Shown here: one piece after another, positions 33,608-42,725 of the stretch
Layout of the letters: the number at the start of each line of letters is the position of its first letter
Numbering within the stretch: position 1 is the stretch's first letter
Program-made: the position numbers and the translations under genes
NCBI RefSeq assembly: GCF_000334155.1
Contig: NZ_ANNK01000106.1
Location: 1 to 54,390 of the forward strand
Length of the DNA: 54,390 bases
Reading direction: 5' to 3'
DNA from: Halalkalibacterium ligniniphilum
Lineage (GTDB): Bacteria; Bacillota; Bacilli; Bacillales; Bacillaceae_D
The notes under the pieces: generated by a model
What the model saw: the letters and a program-made list of their open reading frames with translations, nothing else
Told to the model about the DNA's origin: nothing
Databases searched by the model: none

Positions 33608-33643
33608 ATAAAAAAAATAAAACCGAGTTACACTCTCGGTTTT
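33608..33643 (-). terminator. terminator of the DUF4097 lipoprotein gene
   Basis: On the minus strand AAAACCGAG pairs with CTCGGTTTT and is followed by ATTTTTTTT; it overlaps the stop codon. Confidence 0.92.
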
Positions 33644-34409
33644 ATTGAGTAATGGTGCCTTGTACATTTTCAATTGTTATTTCTCCACCACGTTCAAGCA
33701 CCGTTACGTCCCCAGTTACTGAATTTATCTCTATTTCTCCGGTTCCACTTCGAATGTCAAGTGAGCCATCAATATTCGTTATGTCGACGTTGCCAGAGCC
33801 AGTAATAACACTCATATTTCCTATTACATCATCGATAACAGTATCCCCTGAATTACTATTTATACGAATATCTCCAGTCATTTGCGTCAGATTTAATCGG
33901 CCAGCCCCATCTGTAATTTCCACATTCCCTTGAATACCGTGTAATTGAAGTGGCCCTGATCCGTGGTTAATTTTTAAATCCCCAACATGCCCTGACAGGA
34001 GCAATTCCCCTGCCCGCTGCATTAACTCGATGGACAATCCGTTCGGCACTAAAATCTCTAGATGGACCCGTCCTTCCACTGCTTGGTCTGCCCGATTTAC
34101 TCGTGTTAGTAAGTGTGCCACCGTTCCCTCTTTTTCTAACTCCAAGCTTGTTGATTGTTCTCGGAATTGCTCTGCTTCTTCTTCAGATTCTCCAACCGTT
34201 TGAAACGTTGCTTTAACTTGGATTTCATTGATGTCACTACTTCCTGTTATCTCGACATTTCCTTCATCCAAATCCAACATAAATGATGATAAATTCCCAG
34301 CGTCGAGTGTATAGGCGTCTTCTTTCACAACCGTCACGAGGTTGCATGCCGTTAACATAAGTAAACTGCCTACAAGCAATCCCATATACAACCAATGTAT
34401 TCGTTTCAT
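33642..34409 (-). CDS. DUF4097-type beta-repeat lipoprotein
   Basis: 255 residues. The signal peptide ends in the lipobox LTAC (Cys22), so it is predicted to be anchored to the outer face of the membrane. The body is a series of about 20-residue beta repeats (e.g. GNVEITGSSD, GNVDITNIDGSLDIRSGTGE) of the DUF4097/adhesin-like right-handed beta-helix family. Function unknown; related proteins often accompany membrane-stress or PspC-type systems, none of which is visible here. Single gene. Confidence 0.85.
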   Translation of the reverse strand: MKRIHWLYMGLLVGSLLMLTACNLVTVVKEDAYTLDAGNLSSFMLDLDEGNVEITGSSDINEIQVKATFQTVGESEEEAEQFREQSTSLELEKEGTVAHLLTRVNRADQAVEGRVHLEILVPNGLSIELMQRAGELLLSGHVGDLKINHGSGPLQLHGIQGNVEITDGAGRLNLTQMTGDIRINSNSGDTVIDDVIGNMSVITGSGNVDITNIDGSLDIRSGTGEIEINSVTGDVTVLERGGEITIENVQGTITQ

Positions 34410-34494
34410 GTTCGCCTCTCCAATCTATTTGTCCAAACTTAAACGTATCAAAAAAACGATATAGCAACAAGAAAAAAGACATATGCTTTCCCAT

Positions 34495-34758
34495 CTAATC
34501 TGTTGATTTCACGAAATGTTCACGTTCAGGCAATGAAATAATTTGCGCTGGTGGCTTCGTAATGGTTCGATGTTCTACCACGTATCCTTGCTTTGCTTTT
34601 TGTACAAATGTCCCCTTTGAGATCGGTCGTGGTGTCGACCACATGAGTGATCCTATGTTTTGCCACGTATCTTGGGTAATGATTTCTTGCTTGTAGTAAT
34701 AACAATTCCCTGAAGGATACTGTTCACAAATATATTTTACTGTATGCTTTGAATGCAT
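34495..34758 (-). CDS. hypothetical protein
   Basis: 87 residues from ATG 34758 (CGAGGTGG 5 bases upstream). Soluble, rich in Tyr and Lys, with two cysteines in CEQYPSGNCYYY. No recognised domain. It is divergent from DarB. The interval 34780-35090 between them shows no convincing gene (one GTG-started frame without a ribosome site). Confidence 0.55.
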   Translation of the reverse strand: MHSKHTVKYICEQYPSGNCYYYKQEIITQDTWQNIGSLMWSTPRPISKGTFVQKAKQGYVVEHRTITKPPAQIISLPEREHFVKSTD

Positions 34759-35090
34759 AGGACCACCTCGTTGAACCATAGAATAATATGAAGTGTTCCC
34801 TAAAAAGCCAGATTTAGTATACCACTTTCGAGACCGGTGTTTTTATGGAAAAGAGTACAGAGCGTCTGTTTCAGCAAAAAAGCAATGGAACCCTTTTGCT
34901 CATACCCCCGACCAAAGGTACAGAGAAATGACAGGCTTGTCTCCATCCCGCGTGGAAGAGCACTTGCTCGTGAAGACTTCTGTAAAAATGACTGTGTTCA
35001 CATTTCTTGACAAATTCTTTCCGTTCCCATTAGTATGGATTTAGAGTACTTGTAGCGTTAAGAAAATACCTTATAAAGAAGTGATGATGC

Positions 35091-35537
35091 ATGATGCAAA
35101 AACTATCAGCTCAAAACATTATGGACAATGAAATCAAAGAACTTGTCATTCCGTCTGAAAAGGTTGCTCATGTCCAGCTTAACAACCCTCTTGAACATGC
35201 CCTTCTTGTACTTGTTAAATCAGGCTATACTGCAATACCCGTTCTTGATACGAGCTTCAAATTGCACGGTTTAATTAGTAAATCTCTTATCCTAGATTCA
35301 CTGCTTGGACTAGAACGCATTGAAATGGAACGTTTGAATGAACTAAAGGTCCAAGATGTTATGGAGGCTAGCATCCCCTCCATTCACCATTCCGCTACGT
35401 TTTCAAAAGCATTAACCTTGTCTATTAACCATCCATTTATTTGTATTTTGGACGATGATGGCTCATTTCTTGGCATTTTAACCCGCCGGTCCATCCTCGC
35501 TCTTATCAACAGATATTTCCACAAGCTAAAATCATAG
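35091..35537 (+). CDS. darB: CBS-pair c-di-AMP-binding protein DarB/CbpB
   Basis: 148 residues, two CBS motifs. It closely resembles B. subtilis DarB (YkuL): [46 protein letters not shown]. In B. subtilis apo-DarB stimulates Rel (p)ppGpp synthesis and binds pyruvate carboxylase, with c-di-AMP blocking this. The functional transfer is by homology. Neighbours give no extra hint. Confidence 0.88.
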   Translation: MMQKLSAQNIMDNEIKELVIPSEKVAHVQLNNPLEHALLVLVKSGYTAIPVLDTSFKLHGLISKSLILDSLLGLERIEMERLNELKVQDVMEASIPSIHHSATFSKALTLSINHPFICILDDDGSFLGILTRRSILALINRYFHKLKS

Positions 35538-35617
35538 TTTTTCAGTGTGCTTACATTTTATTTTATTCCACTCCCCGTGATAAACTAATTAATATCTTTT
35601 TCAAAGGAGTGGGTACA

Positions 35618-36640
35618 TTGAAACGAGCATTGTTCTCACCGTACGAAGTTAAGGGCGTTACATTAAAAAATCGGATTGTTATGTCCCCAATGTGTATGTA
35701 TTCATGTGATACGGAAGATGGAATGGTCCGTCCTTTTCATCACACCCATTACGAGAGCCGTGCAGTCGGCCAAGTCGGTCTCATTACCGTTGAAGCAACA
35801 GCCGTTACAGCTCAAGGTCGTATTTCCACAAGAGATTTAGGGATTTGGAATGACAAACACATTCTAGGTCTTCAAGAAATCGTGACCCGTGTTCAGTCTC
35901 ACGGAGCAAAAGCGGCCATTCAACTTGCCCACGCAGGACGAAAAGCGGTCGTTGATGGACCAATTCTTGCTCCATCGGCAATCCCTTTTGATGATGAAAG
36001 TAAGATTCCTGAAGAAATGTCCATTGATGACATTCATGCAACCGTAGAAGCTTTTCGCTTAGGTGTGCTTCGCGCCAAAAAAGCAGGATTTGACATCATT
36101 GAAATTCATGCTGCTCATGGCTATTTAATTAATGAATTTTTGTCACCTCTAACCAATAAACGGACAGATGATTACGGCGGGAGTCGTGAAAACCGTTACC
36201 GCTTTTTAAAAGAGATTCTTTCAGCCGTAACCTCAGAATGGGACGGTCCATTATTTGTTCGTATTTCTGCAGATGAATATACAGATGGCGGAAATACAAT
36301 GGAGGATTTTATCCAGTTTGCGAAATGGATGAAGGTGCAAGGAGTTGACCTTGTTGATTGTAGCACTGGCGCTGTCGTTCCAGCAAAAATCTCTGTTTAT
36401 CCTGGCTACCAAGTGCGTCATGCAGAATCCATTCGCAAAGGTGCCAGTATTCCTACAGCTGCAGTTGGCATGATCACATCAGGTGTACAGGCTGAGGAAA
36501 TCCTTCGAAATGAACGGGCTGATTTAATCTATTTGGCTCGTGAACTGCTACGGAATCCGTATTGGCCACGTGATGCAGCCAAAGAGCTCGGTATTAGCAT
36601 TGAGTCACCGGTTCAATATGAACGTGGCTGGCAGCAGTAA
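35618..36640 (+). CDS. yqjM: NADPH dehydrogenase YqjM (old yellow enzyme)
   Basis: FMN-dependent ene-reductase acting on electrophilic alkenes such as enones and nitro compounds. 340 residues. Cys26 and Tyr28 (SPMCMYS) of the YqjM class are conserved, as are His164 and His167 (EIHAAHGY). The C-terminal ending [10 protein letters not shown] matches YqjM, whose terminal arginine reaches into the partner active site. The TTG start at 35618 has GGAGTG 6 bases upstream; GTG 35609 overlaps that site. Confidence 0.95.
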   Translation: MKRALFSPYEVKGVTLKNRIVMSPMCMYSCDTEDGMVRPFHHTHYESRAVGQVGLITVEATAVTAQGRISTRDLGIWNDKHILGLQEIVTRVQSHGAKAAIQLAHAGRKAVVDGPILAPSAIPFDDESKIPEEMSIDDIHATVEAFRLGVLRAKKAGFDIIEIHAAHGYLINEFLSPLTNKRTDDYGGSRENRYRFLKEILSAVTSEWDGPLFVRISADEYTDGGNTMEDFIQFAKWMKVQGVDLVDCSTGAVVPAKISVYPGYQVRHAESIRKGASIPTAAVGMITSGVQAEEILRNERADLIYLARELLRNPYWPRDAAKELGISIESPVQYERGWQQ

Positions 36641-36669
36641 CGAAGTTGAAGATTGCTTTCGTATTCATC

Positions 36670-36698
36670 TTAACCCGTGCTCACATCGCACGGGTTAA
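36670..36698. terminator. bidirectional terminator between yqjM and the SRPBCC gene
   Basis: TTAACCCGTGC (36670-36680) pairs with GCACGGGTTAA (36688-36698). It overlaps the last codons of the minus-strand gene. Confidence 0.85.
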
Positions 36699-37115
36699 TT
36701 GTTTAACTGCCTTCCCTCGATCACGAAACATTTTTGTTAACAGTTTATTTACAATAAATGTTGGAATGGTCGCTTCATATTCGACCGTATCCTTCATCAA
36801 CACTCGTTCGCCGCTTTGTTCAAAAGCATGAATATGTTTCCATGCAGTGAAAGGGAATGGGGGCTTTATCGCCTTATCAATAAAAAAATGTGGCGCTTTC
36901 ACTTCTTCTATAAGAGCCTCCCACATAACCGATACACCAGCAACTCCTATTTTCATTTTGATCGTATTGCCTTGAATCGTTTCTGGGTTTGATAATAACG
37001 TAATTTTCGGCAATCGTGTAATTTTTACTAAATTGTCTGCTGTTGAAAAAAATCCCCACACTTCATCTAGCTGTGCATCAATCACGGTTTCATAATGAAA
37101 GGTTTCTTTTCCCAT
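36681..37115 (-). CDS. SRPBCC (START-like) family protein
   Basis: 144 residues with the helix-grip pattern of the polyketide-cyclase/CoxG-like SRPBCC superfamily: HYETVIDAQLDEVWGFFSTADNLVKI at the start, GVSVMWEALIEEV, and a C-terminal long helix (FIVNKLLTKMFRDRGKAVKQL). It probably binds a hydrophobic ligand. ATG 37115 follows GAGGAG. It is divergent from the CPBP gene. Confidence 0.75.
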   Translation of the reverse strand: MGKETFHYETVIDAQLDEVWGFFSTADNLVKITRLPKITLLSNPETIQGNTIKMKIGVAGVSVMWEALIEEVKAPHFFIDKAIKPPFPFTAWKHIHAFEQSGERVLMKDTVEYEATIPTFIVNKLLTKMFRDRGKAVKQLTRAM

Positions 37116-37189
37116 ATTTATCACTTCTCCTCTTTCGCCTATTATAATCGAAAAACCGAGTGAGCCAAAATAATAAAGGTGTGACCAAT

Positions 37190-37792
37190 TTGAATGGACG
37201 AATTTTTATTTCTGGGCTTTTGCTTGCAGGATTTCTGCTCTGGATGAGCTTTAGCTGGCAACCTATCGATTTTTGGGTGCTATTTCCCCTATCACTAGCG
37301 TTTCTGACAGCGTATGCCTACTTTTTTGAACAAATCGAAATTACCTCCCTGTCAAAAAAAGAATGGCTTCTTGGGCTTTTCAGTGGTGCACTAATTTATG
37401 TGGGATTTGCTTTTGGAAAAGGAGTAATTGTTGCCACAGGTCTTCCTCTTCTCGAGCAATTGGAATCACTCTATGAGCTTGTCCGACCACGAGAAACCTG
37501 GCACTATCTATTACTTTTCATTATTGTCATTCCAGGGGAAGAATGGTTTTGGAGAGGCTTTGTCGTGAAGCGACTTAAACAAAGACTGACCCCAGTCCAT
37601 GCAGCCCTTATCGGGACACTGCTTTACGCAGGAGCGCATCTTTTTGCAGGGAGTCTATTACTCGTACTCGCAGCGTTGCTTGCCGGCTTTATTTGGGCTT
37701 GGCTTTATGTGAAAACAAATAATTTAGGGGTCCCTATCGTTTCCCATCTTCTGTTTGATCTTTTATTACTTATCATTTTCCCGCTTATCTAG
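37190..37792 (+). CDS. CPBP-family intramembrane metalloprotease
   Basis: 200 residues, about six to seven spans. Conserved metal-site motifs: Glu117-Glu118 and Arg122 (GEEWFWRGF), His150 (YAGAHLF), His186 (VSHLLFD). The family includes CAAX-type and bacteriocin-immunity-associated proteases; no bacteriocin genes are nearby. TTG 37190 is used because AAAGGTG lies 8 bases before it; GTG 37160 has no ribosome site. Confidence 0.85.
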   Translation: MNGRIFISGLLLAGFLLWMSFSWQPIDFWVLFPLSLAFLTAYAYFFEQIEITSLSKKEWLLGLFSGALIYVGFAFGKGVIVATGLPLLEQLESLYELVRPRETWHYLLLFIIVIPGEEWFWRGFVVKRLKQRLTPVHAALIGTLLYAGAHLFAGSLLLVLAALLAGFIWAWLYVKTNNLGVPIVSHLLFDLLLLIIFPLI

Positions 37793-37872
37793 AAAAGCAT
37801 CAATCTCACGAGAACAGACAACCCACTTTTTCATATGATACAGATGACTGATTCTTGAAGGGGAGTGATTGA

Positions 37873-38523
37873 TTGGTACAAAAAGCATGGGGAGTCGATT
37901 CGGCAGCAGCCTACACAGAGGAATTATACACATGTGTTAAAAATAATTTTGGAAATCCGAAATATTGGGGGAGGTATTTAACTGATGTACCAAATGTTTC
38001 AGCGGGGTTGACGAAACAAGAAATCGAATTAATTCGAGAAAAAGGAATTAAGATCCTACCGATTTACAATCTTTTTTCCGAAGCAATCGGATACGAAAAA
38101 GGGCAAATTACAGCGAGGAATGCTGTTTTTCATGCCAGAAGGCTAGGGATTCCAACAAACATCGCCTTATTTGCAAATGTCGAACGCTTTTTTTCGGTTG
38201 ACGAAGCCTGGATACGAGGATGGATGGGTGCACTTTTTCCAACTGGTTACAGGCCAGGTATATATCATGACCCTATAGAAGGTCCATTTTCTGAAGCGTA
38301 TTGTCTGGCCTCTCAAAAAGATCCGAAAGTAGCGGAACAAACGATCCTATGGAGCGCTGAACCTGAGATAGGGATAACCAATGAAAGGAATGCTCCAGAC
38401 TATAAACCTGCTTCCCCAAATTGTAAAGCGAATGTCTGGATTTGGCAGTATGGAAGGGATGCGAAAGAATGCCCAATTGATACGAATTTAGCTGACTCAA
38501 GACTATTATCATATTTGTATTAA
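37873..38523 (+). CDS. DUF1906 glycoside-hydrolase-like protein
   Basis: 216 residues resembling the DUF1906/Rv2525c-like family with a GH25-type barrel: AWGVDSAAAYTEELY, PKYWGRYL, EKGIKILPIYNLF, IALFANVER, GYRPGIYHD and a C-terminal VWIWQYGRD. No signal peptide is visible. Proteins of this type are thought to act on peptidoglycan or related glycans. TTG start behind GGGGAGTG. Confidence 0.78.
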   Translation: MVQKAWGVDSAAAYTEELYTCVKNNFGNPKYWGRYLTDVPNVSAGLTKQEIELIREKGIKILPIYNLFSEAIGYEKGQITARNAVFHARRLGIPTNIALFANVERFFSVDEAWIRGWMGALFPTGYRPGIYHDPIEGPFSEAYCLASQKDPKVAEQTILWSAEPEIGITNERNAPDYKPASPNCKANVWIWQYGRDAKECPIDTNLADSRLLSYLY

Positions 38524-38589
38524 AAAACTGATAGGCACCAGTCTAACGGCAAGAATCACTGGAAACTTTGACAGAAAACGTATTTAGTT

Positions 38590-38609
38590 TTCGTAGGAGG
38601 AGTTGAAGC
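38590..38609 (+). repeat. short repeat preceding dispersed repeat copy 4
   Basis: Identical 20-mer to 26666-26685, again upstream of a MITE-like repeat. Confidence 0.75.
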
Positions 38610-38646
38610 GGCCTTGAGCCCCCTGGCTCCTTTAGCTAGACTTCTA

Positions 38647-38893
38647 GGGGCTGGAACATAACGAACGTGTAAATTTGAAAATGTGAACAATCCACAACCT
38701 TAGCGGAGGAAATAGACGTAGACTCCTGTGGGATCAAAATCAAAGGCAAGGGTGAGACCCCACAGTGCCTAGGCACGAGGAGGCTCACCAGCTGCCCGCG
38801 AAAAGCGAAGGATATTTCCGAAGCGATTGCTATGCATCAACGATCATGACGTTCGGATTTCTCATCAATAAAAACTCCTTTGTCCCAGCCTCT
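38647..38893 (+). repeat. dispersed repeat, copy 4 (full length)
   Basis: 247 bp, same orientation as copy 1 and nearly collinear with it, including the hairpin GGTGAG...CTCACC. The left end reads GGGGCTGGAAC and the right end GTCCCAGCCTC. The interval 38524-38948 contains only the two repeats. Confidence 0.88.
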
Positions 38894-38948
38894 CTATATG
38901 AGTTGTAAAGACCGCTACAAGCTAGTTACTAGATCCCATTTTTCGAGA

Positions 38949-39392
38949 TTATTTATGATTATATAAATAAATGGAAGCCAGCATAAGAATAATAGCAATG
39001 ACTTTTTTTGTATCTAAAAGGAAGGTTTGACCACCAAATAGGCCAAAATGGTCAATCATCGCAGACATTAAGATCTGACCTGCAATAATAGAGAAAAAAG
39101 CAGCTGTTACACCAATCTTCGGCACGGCCATGACCATCACAAAAACATAAAAAGCACCGAGCAACCCACCCATCAATTGCCCTTTTGGTACTTCAAAAAC
39201 AGCTAGAAGGTTTCCTTTCCCAAAAAACAGAACCACAAAAAACAATGCGACCGTTCCGATTAAAAAAGAAATAAACGCTGCCTCAATGACTCCTAGCTTT
39301 TTTCCTAAACCTCCGTTTATGACTGCTTGTATTCCGATAGCGATTCCACCAGCTAATGTCATCAATAGATAAAACCATTGCACTCTTTTCAT
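38949..39392 (-). CDS. DMT-superfamily transporter (YdcZ/DUF606 type)
   Basis: 147 residues with five predicted spans, matching half-size DUF606/YdcZ-like members of the drug/metabolite superfamily (GGIAIGIQAVINGGLGKKLG, FYVFVMVMAVPKIGVTAAFFSIIAGQILMSAMIDHFGLFG). Such proteins normally work as pairs; no second subunit is adjacent. The substrate is unknown. Confidence 0.82.
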   Translation of the reverse strand: MKRVQWFYLLMTLAGGIAIGIQAVINGGLGKKLGVIEAAFISFLIGTVALFFVVLFFGKGNLLAVFEVPKGQLMGGLLGAFYVFVMVMAVPKIGVTAAFFSIIAGQILMSAMIDHFGLFGGQTFLLDTKKVIAIILMLASIYLYNHK

Positions 39393-39512
39393 CCCTTTCT
39401 TTGTTCATTTCTACATTGATTGTTCCATTCATTTCTCTCAAAAATAAGATAATTTAACAACTCTCCTACAAATGCAGTAAACCCTTCTTTACCTCTTCTG
39501 AGCGACTTAATT

Positions 39513-39660
39513 AGAAACCCGCATGAGCAGCTTCCTCTTCCCACTTGGATGAAAAAAAGTTCGTCAAGTAATGCTGAGAAACCTTTCAATAAAGGGATGT
39601 GAGCGGAAGGGCTTCATCGTTTTATCACCTGGCACACAAGCTTCGTCCCCTTTTCCACAA
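39513..39660 (+). repeat. second dispersed repeat family, copy C
   Basis: About 148 bp collinear with 13265-13414 (shared AGAAACC-GCATGA, CCACTTGG, CTTTCAAT-AAGG, TGTGAGC, AAGC-TCGTCCCCTT, CCACA-AAAAA). It lies upstream of a terminator, like copy B. Confidence 0.6.
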
Positions 39661-39683
39661 AAAAAAGTTGCGATAGAGCAACT
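39658..39683 (-). terminator. terminator of yaaR-like gene
   Basis: On the minus strand AGTTGC pairs with GCAACT across TCTATC, followed by seven or more T. Confidence 0.88.
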
Positions 39684-39685
39684 CT

Positions 39686-40123
39686 TTAGGCGTATATATT
39701 AACAAGAAGGCCTTTAATTTCACCAACCATGCTTAAAATATCGAGCCCCTTTTTTTCTTTAGCAAGGACCGCATCTGTTAAATCAAGTAGCTTCCTGTCA
39801 ACCTCCTGGACAATTTTATAGATCTTTGTTCGTCCTCGGCGATTAAACCCACGGCGTTCCTCTAATTTCAGACCAAGATCAACGGCATCCTGGATAAATT
39901 CCTTTACAAGCTGCTTATATTTTCGAAGCTCATCAACGGTGCGTGAGTCAGCCAATACCTTTCCTTGATCATCAATTTTCTGCATCAATTGACTTAAGCG
40001 TTCATATGCCTTATCATCCCGCTGTTTCCCCATAACCTCAGCGAATGAGACACGAGCAGTTGGTTCTTGCTTTTTGCTTTCAGCACGTGACAAGCCCGTT
40101 CTGCCAATTCGTTGTACGTCCAT
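39686..40123 (-). CDS. yaaR: YaaR family protein (DUF327)
   Basis: 145 residues, basic, soluble and helical. It matches the YaaR family: MDVQRIGRT-type start, SFAEVMGKQRDD, ELRKYKQLVKEFIQDAVDLGL, RGRTKIYKIVQEVDRKLLDLTDAVL. Function unknown. It stands downstream of the flagellin gene but is separated by that gene's terminator, and has its own likely promoter (TACAAT near 40155). Confidence 0.85.
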   Translation of the reverse strand: MDVQRIGRTGLSRAESKKQEPTARVSFAEVMGKQRDDKAYERLSQLMQKIDDQGKVLADSRTVDELRKYKQLVKEFIQDAVDLGLKLEERRGFNRRGRTKIYKIVQEVDRKLLDLTDAVLAKEKKGLDILSMVGEIKGLLVNIYA

Positions 40124-40210
40124 TTTGTTCCCGCCTTTACTAAGTTCCTTCTATTGTACCATAGCTGTTTCGTACACAAACCTATCAGTACGTACTTTTT
40201 TTATGAAGAA

Positions 40211-40242
40211 AAAGATGAAGGATGTTCCTCCTCCATCTTTCC
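40211..40242 (-). terminator. terminator of the flagellin operon
   Basis: Minus-strand AAAGATGGAGG pairs with CCTTCATCTTT (one mismatch), followed by TTCTTC, 7 bp behind the flagellin stop. Confidence 0.8.
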
Positions 40243-40247
40243 ACTTT

Positions 40248-41924
40248 TTATTGCAGTAATTGTAATACGCCTTGTGGCAATTGATTCGCCTGCGCAAGCA
40301 TCGCTGTTGCAGATTGATTTAAAATGTTATTACGGGTAAACTCCGTCATCTCTAACGCCATATCTGCATCACGAATCCGTGACTCAGACGCCGTTAGGTT
40401 TTCATGCGTAATTTGTAAGTTGTTAATGGTGTGCTCCAAACGGTTTTGAACTGCACCTAGCTTCGCCCGAGCATCAGATAGACGTGTGATCGCTTGATCA
40501 AGGGCAAAAATGGCCTGATTTGCGCCGGCATGGGTAGTCACATCAATGCTTTCAATGCCCAATGTAACGACGTTCATTTCTGGAATGTCGATCATCACCT
40601 GCTGGTTTGTATTTGGTCCGATTTGGAACGCTAATGCATTGTTAATAACAGAGAATTCTGTTGTGTTTGTTGCGTCAGAAACAGAAAGGCTACTGTCAAT
40701 CTTAAACCCAATTCCACCGTGCTGAATCGTACCATTCTTTGAAGTAAGCACCTTCGCAAAAACCGTATTTTCATATGTCGAACCAGCCTTCATTGGGTCC
40801 TTATAATTGATGGAAAACTCCGCTTCCATTTCTAAAGAAACCTTCACTGTTCCTGCACCAGTAATTTTCCGTGTGTTGATTTCAAGACCACCGACCTGAA
40901 CAACCTCTGAACGAGGAATGACTAAGTCTTTAAATGTAAGAGGATTTGATGTCCAATCATCAAAATCATCTAGTCCCACTGCCGTAGCTGGCATAGGAGG
41001 AGTAGCCAATTCAGTTATTTGAATCTCTCCATTATTATCAGTTAATTCATACTCTGTTCCATCATTTGCCAAACCATACAAATCAGTTCCGTCATAAAAC
41101 AGCTCTAATTCTTTGAAATTACCCGGAGTGATTTCAAACAGACCAACGATATTTCCAGCCGTGCTTCTTTGATAATCTCCCACTTGAACGGCTTTTGTTT
41201 CAATTGGTAATCCATCAGGGCCTAACACCTCGAGCCTTGCACCTTTTGGATCCGTTGTTCCATCATAGTTACGAATGTTAATCGTATATTGTCCTAGCGC
41301 GTTCTCGTCTGCTAAATTGGCAAATGAAACGTCTGAAGCTGCCCCAAGTCCTCCAGCTGATTGAATCATTTCAACCTTCTCTTTAACATTTCTCACGTCT
41401 AATCTGTAATCACCAGACTTTAAGTTTGCATCAACGACCTGTGGAAATTCAACAAGGTTTGCATTGTTCGTCGTATTGATATCTACAAATGTCGTCAATA
41501 CCGCAGATGAGCCATCTAAAAGCTTCCTTGTGTTAAATTCTGTTTTTCGAGAAATGTCATCAATTTCTAACTTCAGTTGGTCAATTTCCTTTTGAATTTG
41601 TTCACGGTCATATTCTGTATTCGTATCATTGGACGCTTGCACAGCTAGCTCACGCATCCGTTGCAGCATAGCGTGCACTTCTTGCATGGCACCTTCCGAT
41701 GTTTGCATAAGAGAAATTCCGTCCATCGCGTTTCGTTCAGCCATTTTAAGGCCGCGAATTTGGGAGCGCATTTTTTCAGAAATTGCAAGGCCTGCAGCAT
41801 CATCTGCTGCACGGTTAATACGGAGTCCAGAAGATAGCTTTTCAAGGTTTTTTGACGTTTGAAATTGGTTTTTATAAAGGTTGCGATATGCGTTCAATGC
41901 TTGAATATTATTGTTTATTTTCAT
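40248..41924 (-). CDS. hag: flagellin with large variable domain
   Basis: 558 residues. The N-terminal D0/D1 region (about 1-140: [64 protein letters not shown]) and C-terminal region (about 480-558: [40 protein letters not shown]) are canonical. Between them lies a roughly 330-residue beta-rich variable part, making it far larger than B. subtilis Hag (about 304). The N-terminus ([20 protein letters not shown]) deviates from the usual ALNT-type. It is last in an operon with ylqG, ylqH and fliS. This may be an accessory or second flagellin. Confidence 0.92.
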   Translation of the reverse strand: MKINNNIQALNAYRNLYKNQFQTSKNLEKLSSGLRINRAADDAAGLAISEKMRSQIRGLKMAERNAMDGISLMQTSEGAMQEVHAMLQRMRELAVQASNDTNTEYDREQIQKEIDQLKLEIDDISRKTEFNTRKLLDGSSAVLTTFVDINTTNNANLVEFPQVVDANLKSGDYRLDVRNVKEKVEMIQSAGGLGAASDVSFANLADENALGQYTINIRNYDGTTDPKGARLEVLGPDGLPIETKAVQVGDYQRSTAGNIVGLFEITPGNFKELELFYDGTDLYGLANDGTEYELTDNNGEIQITELATPPMPATAVGLDDFDDWTSNPLTFKDLVIPRSEVVQVGGLEINTRKITGAGTVKVSLEMEAEFSINYKDPMKAGSTYENTVFAKVLTSKNGTIQHGGIGFKIDSSLSVSDATNTTEFSVINNALAFQIGPNTNQQVMIDIPEMNVVTLGIESIDVTTHAGANQAIFALDQAITRLSDARAKLGAVQNRLEHTINNLQITHENLTASESRIRDADMALEMTEFTRNNILNQSATAMLAQANQLPQGVLQLLQ

Positions 41925-41941
41925 TCAGGTTACGTCCCTTC

Positions 41942-42367
41942 CTAATTGTCATACATGACATTATTTTCATAGACGCTCGCCTTTTGACGTAGCGATTTAG
42001 GCTGAATATCCTGTTTTGTTTTCATCGCTTCATTCCAGGCTCCCATAATAGAAGTCAACAGTTGGATAAGCTCTTGAAGGATAGCTTTATCTTTTTTGTA
42101 GTTTGCTTCAATGATCTTGTCGGCCATATAATTGTACAGCTGATCGAGCTGATCTGCGACAATCCCTGCTTCATAATTGAGTCCCGCACCTAAGCGATGT
42201 ACAATATCACTTGCTTTTTGCAGTGACTCGTTTGCAGTAACGTAATCTTTTTCATCGATTTGCTGAATCGCTTGCTCCAAATTATTGTAACACGCTTCAT
42301 ACAATAGAGAAGTTAATTCTTCTGGAGACTTCTGATAAATGGCTTCATTTGTTAAAAACTGTGACAA
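41942..42367 (-). CDS. fliS: flagellar chaperone FliS
   Basis: 141-residue helical protein, FliS family (IYQKSPEELTSLLYEACYNNLEQAI, then LNYEAGIVADQLDQLYNYM, LLTSIMGAWNEAMK). It binds the C-terminal disordered end of flagellin and prevents premature polymerisation. Its location 17 bp upstream of the flagellin gene, without fliD, suggests that it is dedicated to this flagellin. Confidence 0.9.
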   Translation of the reverse strand: MSQFLTNEAIYQKSPEELTSLLYEACYNNLEQAIQQIDEKDYVTANESLQKASDIVHRLGAGLNYEAGIVADQLDQLYNYMADKIIEANYKKDKAILQELIQLLTSIMGAWNEAMKTKQDIQPKSLRQKASVYENNVMYDN

Positions 42368-42425
42368 CTAGGTCACCTCCGCCTTCTTTGCTCTATTGTT
42401 AGTATCGGATTAGATGAAGAAGAAG

Positions 42426-42725
42426 TTAATATTTTTTTTCCATTTCCTCAATAAGTAACAAAATTTCGGCCATCACTGAGTATAATTGGGGCGGAATATT
42501 ATCACCTAAGTCCATATCTAATAAATTTTCAACGAGAAGCGGGTCTTCTTGCATATGAATTTGATTTTTTTTTGCTAATTGTATAATTTGATTGGCAATC
42601 TGACCTTTCCCCTGGGCGACGACTTTGGGTGATCCACCCTCATCTTCATCATAGCGAATCACTGCTGCTGTCGGCCCATTCACATGCCGACGCTGCTTTT
42701 GATTAAAATGCTTGGAAATCATCAT
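42426..42725 (-). CDS. ylqH: FlhB C-terminal-domain-like protein (YlqH)
   Basis: 99 residues equivalent to the cytoplasmic FlhB/EscU C-terminal domain without its membrane part: AAVIRYDEDEGGSPKVVAQGKG, ANQIIQLAKKNQIHMQEDPLLVENL, PPQLYSVMAEILLLIEEM. The autocleavage NPTH motif of FlhB is replaced by NGPT. B. subtilis ylqH also follows ylqG. It probably touches the flagellar export gate as a substrate-specificity modulator (inference). Its start overlaps the ylqG stop by four bases. Confidence 0.85.
   Translation of the reverse strand: MMISKHFNQKQRRHVNGPTAAVIRYDEDEGGSPKVVAQGKGQIANQIIQLAKKNQIHMQEDPLLVENLLDMDLGDNIPPQLYSVMAEILLLIEEMEKKY

Noticed and set aside
34793-35044. 83-codon plus-strand frame starting GTG
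   Set aside because: No ribosome site, no recognisable domain and atypical composition; it fills a gap between divergent genes and could be chance.
39389-39589. 66-codon minus-strand frame
   Set aside because: It lies across a dispersed repeat and shows no protein-like pattern or ribosome site.
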